Positions 10,071-19,932 of a DNA stretch of 64,000 nt are shown in pieces. Position 1 is the stretch's first letter; every line of letters starts with the position of its first letter. Below the pieces are notes generated by a model. The model was given only the letters and a program-made list of their open reading frames with translations. It did no database searches and had not been told where the DNA came from. The DNA comes from Buttiauxella brennerae ATCC 51605 (GTDB lineage Bacteria; Pseudomonadota; Gammaproteobacteria; Enterobacterales; Enterobacteriaceae), in assembly GCF_001654925.1 (NCBI RefSeq), contig NZ_LXER01000006.1:372001-436000 (forward strand), read 5' to 3'. A program made the translations under genes and the position numbers.

Positions 10071-11612
10071 TCAGGATTTACGGCGTGTACGCAGTGCCAA
10101 CAAAATAGAGATGAAACCAAATATCAGTGTTGTACCCCATAGTGGCCAATTACCAAAGCGTGCATACGGCGTAATACCACGGGTTGGCGTGACCTTAGCT
10201 TCCAGAACCTGGCGCGTAAATTGCGGGATCATTGCGTCAACATCGCCGTTAGCATTAATCACAGCGGTAATCCCGTTATTAGTGCTACGCAAAAGCGGAC
10301 GACCCAACTCCAGTGAACGCATACGTGCCATCTGGAAATGCTGCCACGGGCCAATTGATTTACCGAACCACGCATCGTTTGAAATTGTCAGCAAGAAGTC
10401 AGTATCCGGGCGGAAGTTATCACGCACCTGTTCACCGAGGATAATTTCATAACAGATAGCCGGCGTGAGCTTAATACCGTTGGCTTCGAGCAGTGGCTGT
10501 AAATACGGGCCACGGCTGAATGACGACATCGGCAAATCAAAGAAGGGAGCCAGTGGGCGCAGAATCGACTCTAAAGGTACGAACTCACCAAACGGCACCA
10601 GATGGTTCTTGTTATAACGATCGGCGCTGTTGTAGCTGTACTGATTGCCTTCGCCGAGTGTGATAATGGTGTTGTAGGTGTCGTAGCGATTCTGTTTATT
10701 CAAACGCGCATCAACAATACCGGTAATGAGCGAGCTGTGCTTCGAGCGCAACAGGTCGTCCATCATCGTCAGGAATTGCTGTTGGTTAATCTCAAGATCC
10801 GGGATCGCTGATTCAGGCCAGATAATCAGCTGGGATTTCCCCATCTGTGGCTGCGTTTTATCGAGATAGATCTTCAGAGTATTAAGCAGCTGGTTTTCAT
10901 CCCATTTCAGGGATTGCGGGATATCACCCTGAACCATCGCCACATCAACAGTGCGTGCTGTTTGTGGCTGATACCACTGAATAGAACGCAATGGCCACGG
11001 AAGTAACAGCAACGCCGCGGCAATGACCGCCGGGCGCCAATTACGTTCGTGCAGCGCAAACACCAGCAGGCCGCTGATAATCATCAGCAGGAAGGTGACG
11101 CTTTCAACACCGAGAATCGGAGCGATGCCTTTTAGCGGGCCATCAATCTGACTGTAACCAAATTGCAGCCACGGGAAGCCGGTGAGTACCCAGCCGCGCA
11201 GGAATTCGGTGAGTTGCCACAGCATGGGTGCTGCAATAGCCACACGCCACCAGGTGGTTTTGGGGCAAAGCTTGCTGAGGAAACCGCCAAACAAACCGGT
11301 GTACAGCGACAAGTAAGCCGCAAGCAGCACCACCAGGAAGATATTAACCGGGCCAGGCATACCGCCAAACTGCGCGATGCTGACATATACCCAGTTAATG
11401 CCTGAGCCAAATAGCCCCAGCCCCCAGAAGAAACCAATCCATGCACTTTGAATAGCGCGTCGATTAAGTGTCAGCCCTTGAAGCCCTGCCAAAGAAACAA
11501 TCGCAGCAGGCCAAAAATCGTAAGGGGAGAAAGCCAGCGTTCCGCAGGCACCAAAAAGCAGCGCCAGCAGCAGACGCACACGCTGGCGTTGAAGGAGTAG
11601 GGCTATAGCCAT
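10071..11612 (-). CDS. lnt: Apolipoprotein N-acyltransferase
   Basis: Inner-membrane enzyme that adds the third acyl chain to lipoproteins such as LptE. About six N-terminal membrane helices are followed by a periplasmic nitrilase-type domain with the Glu-Lys-Cys triad: glutamate in [10 protein letters not shown] or nearby, lysine in [11 protein letters not shown], cysteine in [10 protein letters not shown]. The start at 11612 ([11 protein letters not shown]) matches the E. coli N-terminus; the longer frame would run into corC. 513 aa, usual length. It starts 7 bp after corC. Confidence 0.96.
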   Translation of the reverse strand: MAIALLLQRQRVRLLLALLFGACGTLAFSPYDFWPAAIVSLAGLQGLTLNRRAIQSAWIGFFWGLGLFGSGINWVYVSIAQFGGMPGPVNIFLVVLLAAYLSLYTGLFGGFLSKLCPKTTWWRVAIAAPMLWQLTEFLRGWVLTGFPWLQFGYSQIDGPLKGIAPILGVESVTFLLMIISGLLVFALHERNWRPAVIAAALLLLPWPLRSIQWYQPQTARTVDVAMVQGDIPQSLKWDENQLLNTLKIYLDKTQPQMGKSQLIIWPESAIPDLEINQQQFLTMMDDLLRSKHSSLITGIVDARLNKQNRYDTYNTIITLGEGNQYSYNSADRYNKNHLVPFGEFVPLESILRPLAPFFDLPMSSFSRGPYLQPLLEANGIKLTPAICYEIILGEQVRDNFRPDTDFLLTISNDAWFGKSIGPWQHFQMARMRSLELGRPLLRSTNNGITAVINANGDVDAMIPQFTRQVLEAKVTPTRGITPYARFGNWPLWGTTLIFGFISILLALRTRRKS

Positions 11613-11619
11613 CTTTGAA

Positions 11620-12498
11620 TTAATCTTCCAGTTTCGGTTGTGGCGAGTCGTCCGGAATTCTGACATGAACCTGAATCACACGGCGGCTATCTGCCATCGC
11701 GACTTTGAACTGATAACCATCAATATCAATGGTTTCGCCACGGGCAGGTAAGTGGCCAAAGGCCTGCATAACTAAGCCACCAATGGTATCCACTTCATCA
11801 TCATTGAAATGGGTTCCGAAGGTGTCGTTAAAATCTTCTATTGAGGCTAACGCGCGCACCGTCCAGGTGTGACGGCTTAGCTGGCGGAAATCGCCATCTT
11901 CTTCATCGTCGTACTCATCTTCAATTTCCCCAACAATCAGTTCGAGAATATCTTCGATGGTGACAAGCCCGGAGACGCCGCCAAACTCATCAATCACAAT
12001 CGCCATATGGTAGCGCTGCTGACGAAACTCTTTGAGCATGCGGTCAACACGCTTACTTTCTGGCACAACAACAGCCTGACGTAACACTTTTTCCATGCTA
12101 AATGGCTCAGTATCGCTGCGCATAAACGGCAGCAGATCTTTGGCCATCAGAATCCCTTCGATATGATCTTTGTCTTCACTGATCACCGGGAAGCGGGAGT
12201 GTGCGGATTCGATGATGACATCGAGGCATTCGTCCAGCGTCTGGTTGTGTTTGAGCGTTACCATTTGCGAGCGAGGGATCATGATGTCGCGGACGCGTTG
12301 GTCGGCGATATCCATGACGCCTTCCAGCATGTCGCGGGTATCCTGATCGATCAGATCATTTTGCTCAGAATCACGGATGAGTGTCAGCAGATCATCACGG
12401 TTTTTCGGTTCACCGTGGAATAGCTGGTTGAGAATCAGGGAAAAGAACCCCTTCTTACTGGCAGGCGTGTCACTGTTTTGTGAGTTGTCGTCGCTCAT
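11620..12498 (-). CDS. corC: CorC/YbeX CBS-domain protein
   Basis: 292-residue cytoplasmic protein with an N-terminal acidic stretch, two CBS domains (starting around [10 protein letters not shown] and AKDLLPFM) and a C-terminal CorC_HlyC domain containing DGYQFKV. First linked to cobalt/magnesium efflux; more recent work links YbeX to ribosome and rRNA quality. It is grouped with ybeY, ybeZ and lnt as in E. coli; 100 bp separates it from ybeY. Confidence 0.95.
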   Translation of the reverse strand: MSDDNSQNSDTPASKKGFFSLILNQLFHGEPKNRDDLLTLIRDSEQNDLIDQDTRDMLEGVMDIADQRVRDIMIPRSQMVTLKHNQTLDECLDVIIESAHSRFPVISEDKDHIEGILMAKDLLPFMRSDTEPFSMEKVLRQAVVVPESKRVDRMLKEFRQQRYHMAIVIDEFGGVSGLVTIEDILELIVGEIEDEYDDEEDGDFRQLSRHTWTVRALASIEDFNDTFGTHFNDDEVDTIGGLVMQAFGHLPARGETIDIDGYQFKVAMADSRRVIQVHVRIPDDSPQPKLED

Positions 12499-12598
12499 GG
12501 CGTTAGGTTTTATTACCTCATGTTCGTTACTGAAAACAGGCAGCTTAATGATGCGCTACCTGTCTGTATTTGCTCTGCAGCGTAAATCCCTACGGAGA

Positions 12599-13066
12599 CT
12601 ATTCTTTCTCGGCAATGTACGGATCAGCATACCCAAGAGCAAGCATTATCTCTGTTTCCAGGGATTCCATCTCTTCGGCTTCTTCATCTTCAATATGATC
12701 ATAACCAAGCAGATGCAAACTGCCGTGGATGACCATATGTGCCCAATGCGCATCCTGCGGTTTTTGCTGCTCTTTTGCTTCTTGTTCCACAACCTGACGG
12801 CAAATAATCAGGTCGCCCAATAACGGCAGTTCAATGCCCGGAGGCGCTTCGAACGGGAATGACAGCACGTTGGTGGATTTATCTTTCCCACGATAAGTGA
12901 GGTTCAGATCGTGGCTTTCTGCGTCATCCACCAGGCGAATCGTAACTTCTGACTCTTCCTGAAATTGTGGGATGACCGCATCAAGCCATGCCTGAAATTG
13001 TTCTTCCGTCGGCAGGCCGTTTGCGTCTTCACACGCGACCTGTAAATCCAGTATAACCTGACTCAT
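12599..13066 (-). CDS. ybeY: Endoribonuclease YbeY
   Basis: Zinc-dependent RNase involved in 16S rRNA 3' maturation and ribosome quality control. The protein (155 aa, the E. coli length) has the metal motif [11 protein letters not shown] with three histidines in H-x3-H-x5-H spacing, and NVLSFPFE. The ATG overlaps the ybeZ stop by four bases (ATGA). Confidence 0.97.
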   Translation of the reverse strand: MSQVILDLQVACEDANGLPTEEQFQAWLDAVIPQFQEESEVTIRLVDDAESHDLNLTYRGKDKSTNVLSFPFEAPPGIELPLLGDLIICRQVVEQEAKEQQKPQDAHWAHMVIHGSLHLLGYDHIEDEEAEEMESLETEIMLALGYADPYIAEKE

Positions 13067-14124
13067 TTACTCTCCTGAGCGGCGGCATTGATTGCCATCG
13101 CTTCTCGCTTGCGAACTGCAGCGAGTTCATCTTTACGAACCTGTTCCGCGTTTTCCCACGCCTCATAGGCATTCACAATGCGTGCCACAACCGGGTGGCG
13201 TACTACGTCTTCGCTATTAAGGAAGTTAAAACTGATTTCATCGACTTCGGCGAGCACTTCAATAGCGTGGCGCAAGCCCGATTTCAGATTTTTTGGCAGG
13301 TCAATTTGCGTGACATCGCCGGTAATCACGGCTTTTGAGTTAAAGCCAATACGTGTCAGGAACATCTTCATCTGCTCGATGGTGGTGTTCTGGCTCTCAT
13401 CCAGGATGATAAATGCATCGTTTAAAGTACGTCCACGCATATACGCGAGTGGCGCGACTTCAATAACGTTGCGCTCTATGAGCTTCTCAACACGCTCAAA
13501 GCCGAGCATTTCAAACAGCGCGTCGTACAACGGGCGCAGGTAAGGGTCCACTTTCTGGCTTAAATCGCCTGGCAAGAAGCCGAGCTTTTCACCCGCTTCA
13601 ACGGCCGGGCGGGTCAGCAGAATGCGGCGAATATCCTGGCGTTCCAGTGCATCGACTGCTGCTGCAACGGCAAGATAAGTTTTACCGGTCCCCGCAGGGC
13701 CGACACCAAAGGTGATGTCGTGATCCAGAATATTGGCAATGTATTGCGCCTGGTTCGACGTGCGTGGCTTGATGACACCACGTTTAGTCTTGATGTTTAC
13801 TGCTTTGCCGTACTCTGGAACGCTTTCAGCAGACTGCTCCAGCACACGGATTTCTTTAATGGCAAGGTGGATTTGTTCCGGTGTTATATCCTGAATTTCA
13901 CCGCGCATCGGCGCAGTATCGACATACAGGTTACGCAGAATATCTGCGGCAGCATTGACCAGAATCGGGCGGCCCGTGAGCTTGAAGTGATAGTCACGAC
14001 GATTGATTTCGATCCCCAGCCGACGTTCAAGCTGCTTGATGTTGTCATCAAATGGGCCACACAGGCTTAGCAGACGCGCATTGTCTGCGGGTTCTAGCGT
14101 AATTTCACGTGTTTCGATATTCAA
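13063..14124 (-). CDS. ybeZ: PhoH-like ATPase YbeZ
   Basis: PhoH-family nucleotide-binding protein (353 aa) acting with YbeY in rRNA processing. Walker A GPAGTGKT and Walker [11 protein letters not shown] are present. I place the start at a TTG at 14124 ([12 protein letters not shown]), because GAGGA lies 5 nt upstream and the E. coli protein starts at the equivalent residue; an ATG 17 codons upstream has no ribosome site. Confidence 0.94.
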   Translation of the reverse strand: MNIETREITLEPADNARLLSLCGPFDDNIKQLERRLGIEINRRDYHFKLTGRPILVNAAADILRNLYVDTAPMRGEIQDITPEQIHLAIKEIRVLEQSAESVPEYGKAVNIKTKRGVIKPRTSNQAQYIANILDHDITFGVGPAGTGKTYLAVAAAVDALERQDIRRILLTRPAVEAGEKLGFLPGDLSQKVDPYLRPLYDALFEMLGFERVEKLIERNVIEVAPLAYMRGRTLNDAFIILDESQNTTIEQMKMFLTRIGFNSKAVITGDVTQIDLPKNLKSGLRHAIEVLAEVDEISFNFLNSEDVVRHPVVARIVNAYEAWENAEQVRKDELAAVRKREAMAINAAAQESK

Positions 14125-14269
14125 ACTTATCCTCGCAGGGCCAGTAGAATGTGTTGCTGCATTAATGCAGGCCATAAAAATGATTATTTACGGCGTGGGC
14201 GGATGGCGCAAGCCTGCTTTTTGATATTTGGGTGGATGCTTCCGAATGTAAGTGCAACACAAGTGCAAA

Positions 14270-14317
14270 AAATGAAAATGCCCATGGGTTCACGGCGTTA
14301 GCTAACCCTCGGGCATT
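14270..14317 (-). terminator. Terminator after miaB
   Basis: Hairpin with arms 14277-14290 and 14304-14317 (seven outer pairs AATGCCC/GGGCATT plus an imperfect inner stem), followed on the minus strand by TTTTCATTTTTT. It separates miaB from ybeZ. Confidence 0.8.
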
Positions 14318-14325
14318 GAGTGGAA

Positions 14326-15753
14326 TTATGGCTGATAAATCCCGACGCCGATCTCGTTTTCTTTACGTGTGCGAGCAATTACTGACTCAGGAGACTCGGC
14401 AATACGCAGCCCCATCTCATCTTCGGTACGAACGACTTTACCGCGCAGTGAGTTGTTAGTGGCCACTTCAGTAATTTCGACATCGACAAATTTACCGACC
14501 ATGTCCGGGGTGCCCGCAAAGTTGACGCCACGGTTGTGTTCAGAACGTCCGGTCAGCTCCATAATGTTTCTGCGTGAGGTGCCTTCGACAAGGACACGCT
14601 GCGTGGTGCCAACCATCTTACGGCTAAATTCCATGGCCTGCTGGTTGATACGCTCTTGCAGAATATAGAGGCGCTGCAATTTCTCTTTTTCTGGCACGTC
14701 ATCCACCATATCGGCGGCGGGTGTGCCCGGGCGTGAAGAAAAGACGAAGCTATAGCTCACGTCAAAATTCACTTCGCCAATGACCTTCATGGTTTGCTCG
14801 AAGTCCTGCTGGGTTTCGCCAGGGAAGCCAACAATGAAATCAGAGCTAATTTGAATTTCCGGGCGCACGGCGCGCAGTTTGCGAATAATGGATTTGTATT
14901 CCAGCGCGGTATGGGTACGACCCATCAGATTTAATACGCGATCTGAGCCACACTGAATCGGCAGGTGCAGGAAACTCACCAGCTCAGGCGTGTCGCGATA
15001 AACCTCGATGATATCGTCGGTGAATTCAATCGGGTGGCTGGTGGTGAAACGAATACGGTCAATACCATCAATTGCAGCCACCAGGCGCAGCAGTTCAGCG
15101 AATGAACAAATACCGCCATCGAAAGTCGGCCCGCGGTAAGCATTCACGTTCTGGCCGAGCAGATTCACTTCACGTACGCCTTGCGCTGCGAGCTGTGCGA
15201 TTTCAAACAGCACATCATCACACGGGCGGTTCACTTCCTCACCGCGTGTATAAGGCACCACGCAGTAAGTACAATACTTGTTACAGCCTTCCATAATAGA
15301 AACGAAAGCTGTTGGGCCATCGGCTTTTGGCTCAGGCAGGCGGTCAAACTTTTCGATTTCCGGGAAGCTGACGTCAACGATTGGGCTACGGTTGCCACTC
15401 ACTTTGTTGATCATTTCAGGCAGGCGATGCAGTGTCTGCGGTCCGAAAACAATATCAACATAGTGTGCACGGCTACGAATCAGCTTACCTTCCTGGGAAG
15501 CAACGCAGCCGCCAACGCCAATAATGATATTGGGATTTTTACGCTTTAAGAGTTTCCAGCGGCCAAGCAGATGGAACACTTTTTCCTGGGCTTTTTCACG
15601 GATAGAGCAGGTATTGAGCAGCAATACGTCCGCTTCTTTTGGGTTATCCGTCAGCGTATAGCCATGCGTGCTATTCAGCAGATCGGCCATCTTCGATGAA
15701 TCGTATTCGTTCATCTGACAGCCCCAGGTTTTGATATGGAGTTTTTTTGTCAT
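14326..15753 (-). CDS. miaB: tRNA-2-methylthio-N6-dimethylallyladenosine synthase
   Basis: Radical-SAM methylthiotransferase that modifies A37 of tRNAs. The N-terminal UPF0004 domain has three cluster cysteines (C12 in TWGCQMNE, one in [12 protein letters not shown], one in [11 protein letters not shown]); the radical-SAM domain has CNKYCTYC; a TRAM domain ends the protein. 475 aa, close to the E. coli 474. Monocistronic, diverging from ubiF across 135 bp. Confidence 0.97.
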   Translation of the reverse strand: MTKKLHIKTWGCQMNEYDSSKMADLLNSTHGYTLTDNPKEADVLLLNTCSIREKAQEKVFHLLGRWKLLKRKNPNIIIGVGGCVASQEGKLIRSRAHYVDIVFGPQTLHRLPEMINKVSGNRSPIVDVSFPEIEKFDRLPEPKADGPTAFVSIMEGCNKYCTYCVVPYTRGEEVNRPCDDVLFEIAQLAAQGVREVNLLGQNVNAYRGPTFDGGICSFAELLRLVAAIDGIDRIRFTTSHPIEFTDDIIEVYRDTPELVSFLHLPIQCGSDRVLNLMGRTHTALEYKSIIRKLRAVRPEIQISSDFIVGFPGETQQDFEQTMKVIGEVNFDVSYSFVFSSRPGTPAADMVDDVPEKEKLQRLYILQERINQQAMEFSRKMVGTTQRVLVEGTSRRNIMELTGRSEHNRGVNFAGTPDMVGKFVDVEITEVATNNSLRGKVVRTEDEMGLRIAESPESVIARTRKENEIGVGIYQP

Positions 15754-15888
15754 CGACTTGCCATTGCTCAGTTAAAGCCAGGAATTCAGGCGGCGTATTG
15801 TAATGCTTTGGCCTTGATGTGACCAGCCTACGAAACCTGGGTAAAAATCCGGTAGAATCAATATAGACAATTTAAGGACAAAATTATC

Positions 15889-17064
15889 ATGTTGAACCAG
15901 TCAATTGACGTTGCGATAGTCGGCGGAGGTATGGTCGGTGCGGCTGCAGCCCTTGGCCTCGCGCAAAATGGTTTTCAGGTCGCGGTGATTGAGCATCAGG
16001 CTCCTGCTGCTTTTGACGCAACAAGCCCACCTGATGTACGCATCTCGGCCATCAGCAGCGCCTCAGTCGCGTTACTGAAATCACTTGGTGTGTGGGATAC
16101 CGTTCGGGCAATGCGTAGCCATGCGTATCGCCAGCTCGAAACCTGGGAGTGGGAAAGCGCTCATGTGAGCTTTAAGGCGCAGGAACTGGGCCTGCCAGAA
16201 CTAGGTTATATGGTTGAGAACTCGGTGCTGCAACTTGCTTTGTGGCAGGCGCTGGAGGCTCATTCTAACGTCACATTACTCTGTCCGGCGCAACTGACGG
16301 GTATGCACGGCGAGGCAGGGCAGTGGACGCTACAGTTTGCGGATGACCAGACTTTGACGGTGCCGATGGTGATTGGCGCAGATGGCGCGAATTCGCAGGT
16401 TCGTCGTTGGGCGGGAATCGGGATTCATGCCTGGGATTATCGGCAGTCTTGCATGTTGATTACCGTGAAGTGCGAGCAATCGCCCGGTGACAGCACCTGG
16501 CAGCATTTCACCCCGGCAGGGCCGCATGCATTTTTACCCCTCTTTGATAACTGGGCTTCGCTGGTGTGGTACGACTCTCCGGCCCGTATTCGCCAGTTGC
16601 AGAGTATGACGATGCCGCAGCTGCAAAAAGCGATTGAAACGAGCTTCCCTCAGCGTTTAGGAAAAATCACTCCGGTTGCCCGCGGCGCATTCCCTCTGAC
16701 GCGTCGCCATGCGTTGCAATATACACAGCAAGGTTTGGCATTGATTGGCGATGCTGCTCATACCATTCACCCGTTAGCCGGGCAGGGCGTGAATCTCGGT
16801 TATCGCGACGTGGATGCATTGCTTGATGTGATGATCAATGCGCGTAGTTATGGCGAAAACTGGGCGCAAGCGCATGTATTAAAACGCTACCAGACACGTA
16901 GGCAAACAGATAACTTCCTGATGCAAAGCGGCATGGATCTGTTCTACGCCGGGTTCAGCAATAATTTAGCGCCGCTACGCGTCATCCGTAATTTAGGACT
17001 AATGGCGGCTGAGCGTGGCGGTGCACTGAAACGCCAGGCGTTGAAGTATGCGTTAGGGCTTTAA
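15889..17064 (+). CDS. ubiF: 2-octaprenyl-3-methyl-6-methoxy-1,4-benzoquinol hydroxylase
   Basis: FAD mono-oxygenase of ubiquinone synthesis. The dinucleotide motif GGGMVG is at residues 12-17 and the second FAD motif appears as LIGDAAHTIHPLAGQGVNLG. 391 aa, full length. AAGGA precedes the ATG by about 10 nt. An insertion sequence begins 3 bp after the TAA; its 8-bp target duplication overlaps the stop codon, so the coding sequence is intact but the original 3' flank and any terminator were displaced. Confidence 0.97.
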   Translation: MLNQSIDVAIVGGGMVGAAAALGLAQNGFQVAVIEHQAPAAFDATSPPDVRISAISSASVALLKSLGVWDTVRAMRSHAYRQLETWEWESAHVSFKAQELGLPELGYMVENSVLQLALWQALEAHSNVTLLCPAQLTGMHGEAGQWTLQFADDQTLTVPMVIGADGANSQVRRWAGIGIHAWDYRQSCMLITVKCEQSPGDSTWQHFTPAGPHAFLPLFDNWASLVWYDSPARIRQLQSMTMPQLQKAIETSFPQRLGKITPVARGAFPLTRRHALQYTQQGLALIGDAAHTIHPLAGQGVNLGYRDVDALLDVMINARSYGENWAQAHVLKRYQTRRQTDNFLMQSGMDLFYAGFSNNLAPLRVIRNLGLMAAERGGALKRQALKYALGL

Positions 17065-17067
17065 AAT
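17060..17067. repeat. Left 8-bp target-site duplication
   Basis: TTTAAAAT, spanning the ubiF stop codon, is repeated exactly at 18377-18384 on the far side of the insertion sequence. Eight base pairs is the usual target duplication of ISL3-family elements. Confidence 0.9.
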
Positions 17068-18376
17068 GGTTCATCGCGCTTTACCGGGGAACGCTGCTTT
17101 TATCTTCATAAAAAAGTAGTCGTTATCCCGGTATCCATATGCCATCCTTTTTATCACCTTGATCTTGTTATTCATTCCCTCAAGCACGCTGGTATTCAGA
17201 CGATGCGTGGCACTCGCGATTATGCCGCTCACGTAACTCTTCAGCTTATCCGCGAACTGCTGCAACGCCTTAATACCACTTTCCTGTGACTGCCTGTACC
17301 ACTCATTCCAGCGACGCTGCGCAACCTCCTCATCCGGCGCATACCACAGCTCTTTCAGCGCCGTTTTCATCACGTACACCGTATTTAACGGCTGGTTCGC
17401 CGCCAGCAACTCTGCCAGTTTCACCTCATGACCGTCCGGCAGATTCTCCGCATTACGCAACAGCAACCAGCGGCTGCGTTTAATGACCTTCCGTGCTTTT
17501 TTGTCGTCACGCAGCTGATTTGCCTGGTCGACCCTCACTCTGTCGATGACTTCCCGGCCGAACTTCGCCACCACATGGAACAGGTCATAGACGACTTCCG
17601 CCTGCGGACATTGCTCTCTCACCTCCAGGTCCAGGGCTGTATTCATATCCATCGCGACAGATTCGATAGCGGCACAGCCTTCCTGCCCCAGCCAGGTGAA
17701 GAACGGGCGGACGGCTACACGACTACGGCCTTCGCCAACCCACAGCACCTGTTGCGTCTCTGCATCCACCACAACCGTGGCATAGCGATGACCTTTAAAC
17801 AGCGCGAACTCATCCATTATCAGGCGGCGGAGAGTCTGCCGTTCGGGCTCCCGGAGTTCCCGCCGCAGGCGTCGGCAGTCGATATTTTTAATGGTGTGCC
17901 AGTGCAGACCCGTCAACTGTGCCACATGTTTAATGGGCAATAACCGGGTGAGCGTTTCCACCCAGGTCGCTAACGAGGACGTGTAACGCTGGCGTTCAGG
18001 CAACCATGAGATGTGCTCAGTGGCAATCCCGCAGCGAGAGCAGCGCAGACGGCGGACGGGGATTTGAAGAGTGACACGCCAGTGGAGTCAATCGCGATCA
18101 CGAACCCGACGTACGGAGACATCATGGACAGCACAGTCTGTGCGACCACACCGGCGGCAGGACGGCGTAAGACCGGGGTCAGGCCGGAGCGTAATAAGCA
18201 GAGCATCAGGGGCAGGATGCGTAAAGGAATCAACAGTGAAGCCTTCCCAGAACAGGGAAGAAAGATTAGCATTCATGGCAGACGGCGGTTGAGTGGCTGG
18301 TGAGTGTTTTGGCGAATACAAAACTAACCACTTTTACCGCCGTTTTCTATTGGTTCACGCTTATCCGCGATGAACC
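17068..18376. mobile_element. ISL3-family insertion sequence, 1309 bp
   Basis: A complete element bounded by inverted ends GGTTCATCGCG (left, 17068-17078) and its exact complement (right, 18366-18376), with weaker similarity further in. It is flanked by the perfect 8-bp duplication TTTAAAAT. One transposase frame fills it on the minus strand, its TGA lying inside the left terminal repeat. Because both target copies are still identical, the insertion looks recent. I did not assign an IS name. Confidence 0.93.
17071..18276 (-). pseudogene. ISL3 transposase with an in-frame stop codon
   Basis: Two open stretches, 18276-18091 and 18087-17071, lie in the same frame and are separated only by a TGA at 18090-18088; read through, they give a 401-codon ISL3 transposase. 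The N-terminal part has cysteine pairs (CRRCGRTDC, and after the stop CSRCG) of the zinc finger, followed by a helix-turn-helix and the DDE_Tnp_ISL3 core with likely catalytic residues in VAMDMNTALD, VVYDLFHVV and VLEGMNNKIK. The stop falls between the two cysteine pairs, so only a re-start product lacking the first zinc ligands could be made. Probably inactive in cis. Confidence 0.9.
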
Positions 18377-18384
18377 TTTAAAAT
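18377..18384. repeat. Right 8-bp target-site duplication
   Basis: Second copy of TTTAAAAT, directly after the right inverted end of the insertion sequence. Confidence 0.9.
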
Positions 18385-18394
18385 GACCAACGGC

Positions 18395-18979
18395 TTAAAG
18401 TAATCGTGAAAATAGGGGTTCCCGAACGCCATCTTTTTCCATAAAGCCTTGATACCAGACACTACCAGTTTCAGTAACCAGAGATTCACATTGCCATTTA
18501 TCGGTCATGATCAGATAGAGCATGTAGAGACTTTTGCCCACGGCATACAGCAAGCATAGCAACACCGGTAAAGCGATAATCACCAGCATGGGATTTTGTG
18601 CCAGCTTGATGCGTTCCTGAGCCAGAATGGTAAGACATGCGCACTGCAAAAGGGATTTAGCGACAAAGCTGCGGATGAAAAACTGCTTTATTCTATCGGA
18701 TGACCAGAAGCAGGGGTTTTTAAGCACAGCCCGCTGTTCTTGACTGGGAAAACCATACAGATAGATTGTCCAGTGAGTATTTTCGGTTAGCGTATACGCT
18801 GTGCCTGTTTCGTTGAGCCGATGCAGGCGCATGGAAATGATAATGGGAAAAACAAATCCCAATAAAAAGAAATAACTTACTGGCGCAGACAGGCCTAACC
18901 ATGCCGAAACAATGCTGAGCACAAAAACGAAAAAAGTCGACAGTCGATTTGAAAAGGGTGAAAAAATCTGATAATTCAT
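18395..18979 (-). CDS. Unknown inner-membrane protein
   Basis: 194-residue protein I do not recognise. The sequence starts MNYQIFSPFSNRLS, followed by two close hydrophobic helices (FFVFVLSIVSAWLGL and FFLLGFVFPIIISM), a polar middle region of about 60 residues, and two more hydrophobic segments around PMLVIIALPVLLCLLYAVG. A four-helix membrane topology is likely. The ATG at 18979 has AAGGATAT upstream; the longer open frame crosses the tRNA genes and is not real. It sits between the insertion sequence and the end of the tRNA operon. Confidence 0.75.
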   Translation of the reverse strand: MNYQIFSPFSNRLSTFFVFVLSIVSAWLGLSAPVSYFFLLGFVFPIIISMRLHRLNETGTAYTLTENTHWTIYLYGFPSQEQRAVLKNPCFWSSDRIKQFFIRSFVAKSLLQCACLTILAQERIKLAQNPMLVIIALPVLLCLLYAVGKSLYMLYLIMTDKWQCESLVTETGSVWYQGFMEKDGVREPLFSRLL

Positions 18980-19082
18980 CGCAATATCCTTTTGCTGAAA
19001 AGGTATGCACTTTATCACCAGGGTTTGGTGTAAGGTAGATGAAATGAGGGTTTGTCGGAATCTGGACGAAACGCAGAAAAGC

Positions 19083-19108
19083 AAAAAGCTCGCCGAGGCG
19101 AGCTTTTT
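19083..19108 (-). terminator. Terminator of the tRNA operon
   Basis: 11-bp stem (arms 19083-19093 and 19098-19108) with a 4-nt loop; on the minus strand it ends in a T5 run, 5 bp after the last tRNA. Confidence 0.88.
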
Positions 19109-19113
19109 ATTTT

Positions 19114-19188
19114 TGGCTGGGGTACGAGGATTCGAACCTCGGAATGCTGGTATCAGAAACCAGAGCCTTACCGCTTGGCGATACCCCA
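19114..19188 (-). tRNA. glnV: tRNA-Gln (CUG)
   Basis: 75-nt tRNA including encoded CCA. Acceptor TGGGGTA pairs with TACCCCA, the anticodon loop is TTCTGAT (anticodon CTG), and the T arm has GGTTCGAATCC. Last of six genes in the operon. E. coli has a second CUG copy (glnX) that is absent here. Confidence 0.96.
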
Positions 19189-19194
19189 AAAATA

Positions 19195-19271
19195 TGGTGG
19201 CTACTACGGGAATCGAACCTGTGACCCCATCATTATGAGTGATGTGCTCTAACCAGCTGAGCTAAGTAGCC
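19195..19271 (-). tRNA. metU: tRNA-Met (CAU, elongator)
   Basis: 77-nt tRNA with encoded CCA; acceptor GGCTACT, anticodon loop around CTCATAA (CAT), T arm GGTTCGATTCC. Identical in sequence to the first gene of the operon at 19606-19682. Confidence 0.96.
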
Positions 19272-19296
19272 TAATTTTAAAACTTTATTTTTTGAC

Positions 19297-19371
19297 TGGC
19301 TGGGGTACCTGGATTCGAACCAGGGAATGCCGGTATCAAAAACCGGTGCCTTACCGCTTGGCGATACCCCA
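19297..19371 (-). tRNA. glnW: tRNA-Gln (UUG)
   Basis: 75-nt tRNA with encoded CCA; anticodon loop TTTTGAT (anticodon TTG). Identical to the neighbouring tRNA at 19411-19485. Confidence 0.96.
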
Positions 19372-19410
19372 ACTGTGGGCGCACAAAACTAACGTGCTAT
19401 GTCAAAAAAT

Positions 19411-19485
19411 TGGCTGGGGTACCTGGATTCGAACCAGGGAATGCCGGTATCAAAAACCGGTGCCTTACCGCTTGGCGATACCCCA
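19411..19485 (-). tRNA. glnU: tRNA-Gln (UUG)
   Basis: 75-nt tRNA with encoded CCA; anticodon TTG. Tandem identical copies with 19297-19371 make this a likely site for copy-number change by recombination. Confidence 0.96.
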
Positions 19486-19504
19486 ACTATGCAACGCTTT
19501 AAAA

Positions 19505-19589
19505 TGGTGCGGGAGGCGAGACTTGAACTCGCACACCTTGCGGCGCCAGAACCTAAATCTGGTGCGTCTACCAATTTCGCCACTCCCGC
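19505..19589 (-). tRNA. leuW: tRNA-Leu (UAG)
   Basis: 85-nt class II tRNA with encoded CCA and a long variable arm; acceptor GCGGGAG, anticodon loop ATTTAGGTT (anticodon TAG). Confidence 0.96.
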
Positions 19590-19605
19590 GCTAAAAAAAG
19601 AATAA

Positions 19606-19682
19606 TGGTGGCTACTACGGGAATCGAACCTGTGACCCCATCATTATGAGTGATGTGCTCTAACCAGCTGAGCTAAGTAGCC
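19606..19682 (-). tRNA. metT: tRNA-Met (CAU, elongator)
   Basis: 77-nt tRNA with encoded CCA, first gene of the operon metT-leuW-glnU-glnW-metU-glnV. Same sequence as 19195-19271. Confidence 0.96.
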
Positions 19683-19721
19683 TTCTTTTTTCTGCGTAAC
19701 CTTATCGGCGTTGCGGGGCGC

Positions 19722-19750
19722 ATTATGCGTAGTTGGCCTTCTAGCGTCAA
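19722..19750 (-). promoter_or_regulatory. Sigma-70 promoter of the tRNA operon
   Basis: On the minus strand TTGACG (19750-19745), a 17-bp spacer and CATAAT (19727-19722), followed by a GC-rich discriminator GCGCCCCGC. That discriminator is typical of stringently controlled stable-RNA promoters. Confidence 0.85.
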
Positions 19751-19892
19751 CAATTTTTTCCCAAAAATTGGCGTAAATTGTCTGTTTGATTAGCTTACGA
19801 ACAGCTTGATGCAATATTCGTCAAAAATCGGTTATTTCGTGGTTTTATGTGAGGGAAAGGCCCAGATAAGAGGTGGGGAATATTGCAGAAAC

Positions 19893-19914
19893 AAAAACGG
19901 GCCCGTAGGCCCGT
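19893..19914 (-). terminator. Terminator after asnB
   Basis: 7-bp GC-rich stem (arms 19897-19903 and 19908-19914), 4-nt loop, with a T5 run on the minus strand just after the asnB stop. Confidence 0.8.
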
Positions 19915-19932
19915 GTGTTTCATTTTGCTCAA

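Noticed and set aside
17970-18303. Several small frames on both strands across the 5' part of the insertion sequence
   Set aside because: They overlap the transposase frame and have no homology; the transposase frame with one stop explains the coding signal.
18980-19252. Open frames crossing the tRNA cluster, including an N-terminal extension of the membrane protein gene
   Set aside because: They translate tRNA sequence; no ribosome site supports them.
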